Part shown: piece after piece, positions 14,437-19,925 of the stretch
How positions within the stretch are numbered: the stretch's first letter is position 1
Layout of the letters: each line of letters opens with the position of its first letter
NCBI GenBank assembly: GCA_050180745.1
Contig: JBFXDW010000030.1
Coordinates: 1 to 19,925, forward strand
Direction of reading: 5' to 3'
From: JBFXDW01 sp050180745
Lineage (GTDB): Bacteria; Pseudomonadota; Alphaproteobacteria; UBA9219
DNA: 19,925 nucleotides
Notes under the pieces: model-generated
The model's database searches: none
The model's input: only the letters and a program-made list of their open reading frames with translations
Told to the model about the DNA's origin: nothing
Position numbers and translations under genes: made by a program

Positions 14437-15088
14437 ATTCCACTGTCCCAAACATGCGATCGCCCGCGTCTCCTAACCCTGGGACAATATAGGCAGTGTC
14501 GTTGAGCCGCTCATCCAAAGCTGCACAATAGACTTTGATGTTGGGATGTTTGTTGAAGAATGTGGCAAGACCTTCTGGTGCGGCAACAAGACTCATGGCG
14601 CGAATTTTATGAGGCTCAATGCCGTGTTTGATAAGAAGGTCGCAGCAATAAGCTAACGAGTTTCCTGTGGCAAGCATGGGGTCCACAATAAAAAACCATT
14701 GGCCTTTGTTGGTGGGAAGGCGGTGGAGATATTGAACGGGCCGCTTGGTCGTTTCATCACGATAAACGCCTAAATGCCCAACTTGAGCGGTGGGGATTAG
14801 GTCTAAGAGTCCATCTGCCATGCCAAGCCCTGCGCGTAGGATCGGGACGATGCAAGGAGAGGGGCCTACAAGAGACGGTGCAGCCATACGCGCAAGAGGA
14901 GTCTCGATGGTGCGATTTTGAACCTCCATCCCGCGTGTAATTTCATAGCCAATCAGCATAGATATTTCTCGCAACAGAGTGCGAAAACCAAAAGCTTCAA
15001 CATGTTTTTCCCGCATTTGGGTGAGTTTATGCTGAATCAGCGGGTGATCGACGATAAAGAAATGAGGGTAAGTGGGGTGCTGTTGCAT
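14435..15088 (-). CDS. upp: Uracil phosphoribosyltransferase
   Basis: Upp salvages uracil, making UMP from uracil and PRPP in the cytoplasm. The 217-residue protein has VPILRAGLGMADGLL for uracil-site structure, the PRPP-binding loop FIVDPMLATGNS (about residues 133-144) and the C-terminal YIVPGLGDAGDRMFGT that contacts uracil. Length is a little above the usual 208-210. ATG 15088 follows AAAGG at 6 nt. It stands alone on the minus strand between miaB (convergent) and the malic enzyme gene (divergent). Confidence 0.96.
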   Translation of the reverse strand: MQQHPTYPHFFIVDHPLIQHKLTQMREKHVEAFGFRTLLREISMLIGYEITRGMEVQNRTIETPLARMAAPSLVGPSPCIVPILRAGLGMADGLLDLIPTAQVGHLGVYRDETTKRPVQYLHRLPTNKGQWFFIVDPMLATGNSLAYCCDLLIKHGIEPHKIRAMSLVAAPEGLATFFNKHPNIKVYCAALDERLNDTAYIVPGLGDAGDRMFGTVE

Positions 15089-15255
15089 CTTTTGCCTTTC
15101 TTGTCTCTAAGACCATTTCTTAACCTATAAGAGAATTCTGCCAATAAAGAAAGTCATTCTACATTGCGGTGCAGCATCTTTTATTTTTCCTTTTCCTCGC
15201 AGCTTTTGTTAGGGTCAGGACCGTTTGATTCGCTTTTATAGAAAAGGATATCCTC

Positions 15256-16542
15256 ATGACTGACAATCGCAAACGTATTACTGATCAGGAAGCATTGGAT
15301 TTGCATGCCTCTGGGCGGCCTGGGAAATTTGAAATTAAGTTGACGAAACCTCTTCGTGATGCGCGTGATTTGTCTTTGGCTTATTCCCCGGGTGTGGCGG
15401 CTCCTTGCAAGAAGATTTATGAGAATCCTGATCTGATCTATGATTACACCAACAAAAGCAATGTTGTGGCTGTGATTTCAAACGGTACGGCTGTGCTGGG
15501 ACTCGGCAATCTGGGGCCTAAAGGCGCTAAGCCTGTGATGGAAGGCAAGGCTGTTCTCTTTAAGCGGTTTGCGGATATTGATGGCATTGATCTAGAAGTT
15601 GCAACAGAAAATCCAGAAGAGTTCATTAACTGTGTTAAGCTATTGGGCGCGTCTTTTGGCGGCATTAATCTTGAAGATATCAAAGCGCCAGAATGTTTTG
15701 AGATTGAGAAAAAACTGTCTGCATTGATGGACATTCCTGTTTTTCATGACGACCAACATGGTACGGCTATCATTGCCAGTGCAGGATTGATGAATGGTCT
15801 TAAATTAACGGGCCGTGATATCAAAAAGACGCGTATGGTTGTTATGGGCGCTGGCGCTGCGGCGCTTGCGTGCGGGCGGATGTTTGTGGCTATGGGGCTG
15901 CCCAAAGAAAACATCATCATGTTGAACAGTAAGGGCGTGATTAACGCGCGTTGTACGAACCTTAATGAGTATCAAGCCTTTTTTGCTGCAGATCATAAGG
16001 CGAATACACTTGAGGAAGCCATTGATGGTGCGGATGTTTTTGTTGGCTTGTCAGCGAAAAACGCTTTGCCGCAAGAATATGTAAAGAAAATGGCACCCAA
16101 TCCTATGATCTTTGCTATGGCTAATCCCGATCCTGAAATCACGCCCGAAGAAGTTGCTGCGGTTCGCGATGATGTGATTATGGCAACGGGCCGTTCGGAT
16201 TATCCTAACCAGATCAACAATGTTTTGGGCTTCCCTTATATCTTCCGTGGCGCTTTGGATGTGCGGGCAAAAGAAATGAATCAGGAAATGAAGGTGGCGG
16301 CGGCGCATGCTCTGGCGGAGTTGGCGCAAGAGCCCGTACCAGAAGAGGTTCAAGCATTATTGGGACGCGGCAAAATCGAATTTGGGAGAGAATATATTAT
16401 CCCAACGCCTTTTGATCCGCGGTTGATCACGCGTGTGCCTGTGGCGGTGGCTACGGCTGCTATGGAGACGGGGGTTGCTCAAAAACCAATCAAGGATCTT
16501 GAGGCTTATAAAGAGGCTTTGGAAAAAAAGCTAAAAGCCTAA
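15256..16542 (+). CDS. maeB: Malic enzyme (MaeB-like, without phosphotransacetylase-like domain)
   Basis: Malic enzyme oxidatively decarboxylates malate to pyruvate, making NAD(P)H. The 428-residue protein shows the catalytic tyrosine in LAYSPGVAAPC (Y43), the lysine in GPKGAKPVMEGKAVLFK, metal ligands in LEDIKAP and FHDDQHGTA, and the nucleotide-binding GAGAAALACG (198-207). Alphaproteobacterial MaeB proteins usually have about 750 residues, with a phosphotransacetylase-like regulatory domain after the malic enzyme part. Here the protein stops at the domain border (DLEAYKEALEKKLKA), and the stop codon overlaps a solitary end of the family-B repeat. ATG 15256 follows AAGGAT. Cofactor preference cannot be read reliably. 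It may be a natural short form or a truncated MaeB. Confidence 0.92.
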   Translation: MTDNRKRITDQEALDLHASGRPGKFEIKLTKPLRDARDLSLAYSPGVAAPCKKIYENPDLIYDYTNKSNVVAVISNGTAVLGLGNLGPKGAKPVMEGKAVLFKRFADIDGIDLEVATENPEEFINCVKLLGASFGGINLEDIKAPECFEIEKKLSALMDIPVFHDDQHGTAIIASAGLMNGLKLTGRDIKKTRMVVMGAGAAALACGRMFVAMGLPKENIIMLNSKGVINARCTNLNEYQAFFAADHKANTLEEAIDGADVFVGLSAKNALPQEYVKKMAPNPMIFAMANPDPEITPEEVAAVRDDVIMATGRSDYPNQINNVLGFPYIFRGALDVRAKEMNQEMKVAAAHALAELAQEPVPEEVQALLGRGKIEFGREYIIPTPFDPRLITRVPVAVATAAMETGVAQKPIKDLEAYKEALEKKLKA

Positions 16543-16561
16543 GATTCTGAACAGGCTCTAA
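16541..16561. repeat. Solitary end of family-B repeat
   Basis: These 21 bases match the right end of the family-B elements at 4305-4457 and 6228-6348, differing from each by a single base (AGATTCTGAACAGGCTCTAA). No left end or hairpin arm is found nearby. It starts inside the malic enzyme stop codon and lies just upstream of the dnaK promoter, so it looks like what remains after a deletion. Confidence 0.75.
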
Positions 16562-16579
16562 AAAAACTGTCGTCTATAC

Positions 16580-16608
16580 CTTGTGCGGGCGCGGCATGAT
16601 CCCTATAT
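16580..16608 (+). promoter_or_regulatory. Sigma-32 (RpoH) heat-shock promoter of dnaK
   Basis: CTTG (16580-16583), 18 nt, then CCTATAT (16602-16608) fits the alphaproteobacterial RpoH promoter pattern CTTG-N17/18-CYTATNT. Transcription would start near 16615, leaving a leader of about 74 nt before dnaK. Position and match are seen in the sequence; use by the RpoH encoded at 6475-7377 is inferred. Confidence 0.8.
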
Positions 16609-16624
16609 AACAATCAAGCTTTTG

Positions 16625-16657
16625 GGGTCGCCCTTGAGTGGGTCTTGGGGGCGACTC
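16625..16657 (+). promoter_or_regulatory. Stem-loop in dnaK 5' leader
   Basis: GTCGCCC (16627-16633) pairs perfectly with GGGCGAC (16649-16655), extendable by a G-T and a G-C pair, around a 15-nt loop. It begins about 10 nt after the predicted transcription start and ends 31 nt before the ATG, so it does not cover the ribosome site. It may stabilise the mRNA or shape translation; it lacks the SD-pairing expected of a ROSE or four-U thermometer. Confidence 0.45.
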
Positions 16658-16688
16658 AGTTAATGTCTTGAGAATAAAGGGAAATGTC

Positions 16689-18590
16689 ATGTCTAAAGTG
16701 ATCGGAATTGATCTTGGTACCACCAACTCTTGTGTTGCTGTGATGGAAGGCGGCAATGCTAAGGTTATCCCTAATGCGGAAGGCGGGAATACAACCCCTT
16801 CGATCGTGGCTTTTGCTAAGAGCGGGGAGCGCCTCGTAGGTCAAAGTGCCAAGCGGCAGGCTGTGACAAATCCAGAAAACACTCTTTTTGCCATCAAGCG
16901 CCTGATCGGGCGTAACTTTGATGATCCTATGGTACAAAAGGATATTAATCTTGTGCCTTATAAAATTATCAAGACAGGCAACGGCGATGCATGGGTGGAA
17001 GTTGGTGACAAAAAGCACAGCCCCAGTGAGATTTCAGCCTTTACGCTGATCAAGATGAAGGAAACGGCTGAAGCGTATCTTGGCGAAAAAGTCGAGCAAG
17101 CAGTTATCACGGTTCCAGCTTACTTTAATGATAGCCAACGCCAAGCAACGAAAGATGCTGGTAAAATCGCAGGGCTTGAAGTGCTGCGGATTATCAACGA
17201 GCCAACGGCTGCTGCGCTGGCTTATGGGCTTGAGAAGAAGAAGAGCGGGACGGTTGCGATCTACGATCTTGGCGGCGGTACGTTTGACGTCTCTATTCTT
17301 GAAATCGGTGACGGCGTTTTTGAAGTTAAATCCACAAATGGCGATACCTTCTTGGGAGGCGAGGATTTTGATGCGCGCATCATTGATTTCTTGTGCAACG
17401 AGTTCAAAAAAGACCAAGGCGTTGACTTGCGTGGCGACAAGCTGGCGTTGCAGCGTCTTAAAGAAGCGGCAGAAAAAGCGAAGATCGAGCTTTCTTCTTC
17501 AACGCAAACGGAAGTCAACCTGCCTTTCATTACCGCAGACCAAGCTGGGCCGAAGCATCTTAGCATCAGTTTGACGCGGGCGAAGCTTGAATCTCTGGTT
17601 GAAGATCTTGTGAAGCGCACCATAGATCCTTGTAAAAAAGCTTTGGCGGATGCGGGGTTGAAGGCGAATGAGATTGACGAAGTCATTCTTGTTGGAGGCA
17701 TGACTCGTATGCCTAAAATTATTGAAGAGGTGAAAAACTTCTTTGGTCGTGATCCTCACCGTGGTGTGAATCCGGATGAGGTTGTGGCGGTAGGGGCTGC
17801 TATTCAGGGCGGCGTCTTGAAGGGTGATGTGAAGGATGTTCTGCTTCTTGATGTTACGCCGCTGTCGCTGGGGATTGAAACGTTGGGAGGCATTTTTACG
17901 CGCCTTATCGAACGTAATACGACAATTCCAACGAAGAAAAGCCAAGTCTTTTCGACGGCAGAAGACAACCAGCAAGCGGTGACGATCCGTGTTTTCCAAG
18001 GCGAGCGTGAAATGGCGGCGAGCAACAAGCTGTTAGGGCAGTTTGATCTTGTGGGGATTCCTTCGGCACCGCGTGGCATGCCTCAGATTGAGGTGACGTT
18101 TGATATTGACGCTAACGGCATCGTGCATGTGACGGCTAAAGACAAAGCGACAGGCAAAGAGCAGCAAATCAAGATCCAAGCTTCGGGTGGTTTGTCTGAT
18201 GCGGATATTGATCGAATGGTCAAGGATGCCGAGGCCAACGCTGAAGAAGACAAAAAACGCCGTGAGGCTGTTGATGCGCGCAATCATGCTGATGCGCTTA
18301 TTCATTCGACAGAAAAATCTTTGGAAGAAGCTGGAAACAAGGTTGCAAGCGGCGATAAAAAGGCTGTTGAAGACGCGATTGCGAGCTTAAAGGCGGTGCT
18401 TGAGAATGAGTCGGCTGGTGCTGATGAGATCAAAGCCAAGACGGATGAATTAACCCAAAAAGCGATGAAGATTGGCGAGGCTCTTTATAAGGCGCAGCAA
18501 GAATCTGAAGCTCAAGGCGGCAACAAGGCAGCGGAATCAAAAGATGAAGAAGGCGTTGTTGATGCTGAGTTCAGCGAAGTGAAGGAATAG
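16689..18590 (+). CDS. dnaK: Chaperone protein DnaK (Hsp70)
   Basis: DnaK is the cytoplasmic Hsp70 that binds unfolded polypeptides in an ATP cycle driven by DnaJ and GrpE. The 633-residue protein begins MSKVIGIDLGTTNSCVAV and shows the ATPase motifs IYDLGGGTFDVSIL and VILVGGMTRMPKI, the linker DVLLLDVTPLSLGIETLGG, the substrate-binding domain, and an acidic tail rich in Glu and Ala ending EFSEVKE. An upstream in-frame start exists at 16638, but ATG 16689 has AAGGGA 6 nt before it and the conserved N-terminus. It is preceded by a sigma-32 promoter and followed by dnaJ after a 292-bp palindromic spacer. Confidence 0.98.
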   Translation: MSKVIGIDLGTTNSCVAVMEGGNAKVIPNAEGGNTTPSIVAFAKSGERLVGQSAKRQAVTNPENTLFAIKRLIGRNFDDPMVQKDINLVPYKIIKTGNGDAWVEVGDKKHSPSEISAFTLIKMKETAEAYLGEKVEQAVITVPAYFNDSQRQATKDAGKIAGLEVLRIINEPTAAALAYGLEKKKSGTVAIYDLGGGTFDVSILEIGDGVFEVKSTNGDTFLGGEDFDARIIDFLCNEFKKDQGVDLRGDKLALQRLKEAAEKAKIELSSSTQTEVNLPFITADQAGPKHLSISLTRAKLESLVEDLVKRTIDPCKKALADAGLKANEIDEVILVGGMTRMPKIIEEVKNFFGRDPHRGVNPDEVVAVGAAIQGGVLKGDVKDVLLLDVTPLSLGIETLGGIFTRLIERNTTIPTKKSQVFSTAEDNQQAVTIRVFQGEREMAASNKLLGQFDLVGIPSAPRGMPQIEVTFDIDANGIVHVTAKDKATGKEQQIKIQASGGLSDADIDRMVKDAEANAEEDKKRREAVDARNHADALIHSTEKSLEEAGNKVASGDKKAVEDAIASLKAVLENESAGADEIKAKTDELTQKAMKIGEALYKAQQESEAQGGNKAAESKDEEGVVDAEFSEVKE

Positions 18591-18870
18591 GGATCGGGGG
18601 GCAGGGATCGGGGATTGGGGGAGAGATTTCTTTTACATTTCTCTCCTGAACCTTTGTCTCTTCTCCGTCATTCCCGCGCATGCGGGAATCCCATTTTAGT
18701 AATTTAAAAACTTGCCATGCTTACTTTTCTTGCAAATTCGGGAAATAAAAAAATGGGATCCCTGCCTTCGCAGGGATGACGGTGGAAGGGACGGTGAACT
18801 GGGGAGAGAGATGTGAAGAAAGCCTTCCCTGACTCCTGATCCCTGATCCCCGAACCCCGAACCCCCTAAA
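18590..18870. repeat. Composite palindromic repeat filling the dnaK-dnaJ intergenic region
   Basis: The gap is one imperfect palindrome of about 280 bp. The outer left has five in-register heptamers (GGGATCG twice, GGGGGCA, GGGATTG, GGGGAGA; 18590-18624); the outer right has six on the opposite sense (CCTGACT, CCTGATC twice, CCCGAAC twice, CCCCTAA; 18828-18869). The next layer is TTTCTTTTACATTTCTCTCC on the left, matched on the complement of the right by TTTCTTCACATCTCTCTCCC. The inner core opens with CCGTCAT on both sides. It runs from the dnaK stop to just before the dnaJ ribosome site. No coding capacity is seen. Confidence 0.75.
18665..18782. repeat. Inner palindromic core (CCGTCATTCCCGCG type, 118 bp)
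   Basis: The two arms of about 33 bp are imperfect inverted repeats, running CCGTCAT...ATCCCATTTT from each side. Each arm also carries its own mini-hairpin: TTCCCGCGCATGCGGGAA on the left (a perfect 18-bp palindrome) and TCCCTGCCTTCGCAGGGA on the right. This resembles the common bacterial intergenic repeats with GTCATTCCCGCG...GCGGGAATCC. No transposase is present. Confidence 0.8.
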
Positions 18871-18882
18871 GGAAGAAAACCA

Positions 18883-19925
18883 ATGTCTGATGCCGATTAT
18901 TACGAGTTGCTGGGTGTTGCTAAAACGGCGTCAGCGGATGAGCTCAAAAAGGCCTATCGCAAACAAGCGATGAAATATCATCCTGATCGCAATCCCGGCG
19001 ATAAAGAGGCAGAGCATAAATTTAAAGAAATCAGCGAGGCCTATGATGTCCTGCGCGATGAACAAAAACGGGCGGCCTATGATCGCTATGGCCATGCGGC
19101 ATTCGAGCAGAATGGTGGCTTTGGGGGCGGCGGCTTTGGCGGCGGATTCGGCGGTTTTGATTTTGCCGGAGGCCTTGGCGATATTTTCGAGGAAATGTTT
19201 GGCGATGTGATGGGCGGAGGCCGTCGCGGCGGTGCTTCTGGCGGAGGGCAGCGTGGCGCGGATTTGCGTTATGACATGACCATCACGCTTGAAGAGGCCT
19301 TTAAGGGAGCTGAGAAAAAAATCAAGGTATCTTCCCTCGTGATGTGCGAGGAATGCCATGGCAGCGGCGCTGCGGAAGGGTCTTCTCCTACGACATGCGA
19401 GGCCTGCAAAGGACATGGACGCGTTCGTGTGCAGCAAGGCTTTTTCACGATTGAGCGGCCTTGTCCGACATGCCAAGGGCGAGGGCAGGTTATCAAGGAC
19501 CCTTGCAAAGCTTGTTATGGCAAAGGCCGCGTGCATAAGGAGCGGACTCTGGCCGTGACGATTCCGGCAGGGATTGAAGACGGCACGCGTATTCGTCTTT
19601 CAGGAGAAGGCGAGGCGGGTACCTTCGGGGGGCATGCGGGCGATCTTTACGTTGTTTTATCTGTTAATCCCCATGTGATCTTTAAACGGGATGGCTCGAA
19701 CCTTTATTGCCGCGTGCCGATTCCGATGACAACGGCCGCGCTTGGCGGAAAAATTACAGTACCGACAATTGATGGCTCGCAAATAGATGTCGAGGTAAAG
19801 GCTGGCTCTCAAAGCGGGAATCAACTCCGCCAGCGTTCGCAAGGGATGAGCGTTTTGCGGTCTTCCTCGCGGGGGGATTTGTATATTGAACTGGCGGTTG
19901 AAACGCCAACGCATCTTTCCAAGCG
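18883..19925 (+). CDS. dnaJ: Chaperone protein DnaJ (C-terminus cut by window edge)
   Basis: DnaJ (Hsp40) delivers substrates to DnaK and stimulates its ATPase. I translated 347 codons, open to the last base, so about 30 residues are missing. Visible are the J domain starting MSDADYYELLGVAKTAS with the essential HPD (MKYHPDRNPG), a glycine/phenylalanine-rich linker (GGFGGGGFGGGFGG), all four zinc motifs (CEECHGSG, CEACKGHG, CPTCQGRG, CKACYGKG) and the C-terminal substrate domain with DGTRIRLSGEGEAG. ATG 18883 follows AAAGGAAG at about 8 nt. It probably shares the dnaK transcript through the palindromic spacer, since I see no separate promoter between them. Confidence 0.97.
   Translation, partial: MSDADYYELLGVAKTASADELKKAYRKQAMKYHPDRNPGDKEAEHKFKEISEAYDVLRDEQKRAAYDRYGHAAFEQNGGFGGGGFGGGFGGFDFAGGLGDIFEEMFGDVMGGGRRGGASGGGQRGADLRYDMTITLEEAFKGAEKKIKVSSLVMCEECHGSGAAEGSSPTTCEACKGHGRVRVQQGFFTIERPCPTCQGRGQVIKDPCKACYGKGRVHKERTLAVTIPAGIEDGTRIRLSGEGEAGTFGGHAGDLYVVLSVNPHVIFKRDGSNLYCRVPIPMTTAALGGKITVPTIDGSQIDVEVKAGSQSGNQLRQRSQGMSVLRSSSRGDLYIELAVETPTHLSK

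Noticed and set aside
16638..16688. Upstream in-frame start giving DnaK 17 extra residues
   Set aside because: The extension is not part of DnaK, overlaps the leader hairpin, and the ribosome site points to ATG 16689.
1..19925. CRISPR array, prophage, integrase, toxin-antitoxin or defence genes
   Set aside because: No regularly spaced repeats, phage structural genes, integrase or recognisable defence proteins are present; the only mobile DNA is short non-coding repeats.

Overview
The window looks like a chromosomal segment of an alphaproteobacterium of moderate GC content. The protein set points there: an RpoH with the RpoH-box next to rluD, a DUF1036 secreted protein, a plsC-miaB pair, a malic enzyme whose closest look is the MaeB type, and a dnaK-dnaJ pair behind a promoter that fits the alphaproteobacterial sigma-32 pattern (CTTG, 18 nt, CCTATAT). 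An oxygen-independent ribonucleotide reductase behind an FNR-type promoter suggests a facultative anaerobe. I cannot name genus or species.

Layout. 1-3827 (minus strand) is an operon nrdD-nrdG-prmC, with prmC cut by the window edge. 3828-4524 holds its FNR-like promoter, a divergent promoter/terminator pair that may make a small RNA, and a palindromic repeat. 4525-4920 (minus) is a small secreted cysteine-rich protein. 4962-5229 is a MITE with perfect 23-bp inverted ends. 5270-7377 (plus) is rluD and rpoH, separated by a second copy of the palindromic repeat. coaD converges on rpoH with a 4-bp overlap. 8024-11641 (minus) is a tight cluster of an aconitase-like protein, a YgjP-type HExxH metallopeptidase and a small membrane protein. 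11762-14374 (plus) is a DUF1036 protein, plsC and miaB. upp lies opposite at 14435-15088. 15256-16542 is a malic enzyme, followed by dnaK and dnaJ (dnaJ cut by the window end).

Three observations stand out. First, the 861-residue aconitase-like protein keeps the AcnA fold from end to end, but by eye it has lost all three iron-sulfur cysteines and nearly every catalytic residue, so it looks like a maintained pseudoenzyme. Second, the nrdD/nrdG and dnaK/dnaJ intergenic regions are each filled by a large composite imperfect palindrome with shared layers (degenerate heptamer repeats, a TTTCTCT-type layer, then CCGTCAT ends around a core); both sit between co-transcribed genes, running from the upstream stop codon nearly to the downstream start. 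Third, another repeat family is present as a 153-bp copy, a 121-bp copy that is the same element minus 32 bp, and a solitary end; two of these touch stop codons, those of rluD and of a malic enzyme that lacks the phosphotransacetylase-like domain usual in MaeB.

Functionally the segment is mostly housekeeping: DNA precursor synthesis without oxygen, translation (PrmC, RluD, MiaB), CoA and phospholipid synthesis, pyrimidine salvage, carbon metabolism and the heat-shock response. RpoH and its likely target dnaK are both in the window.
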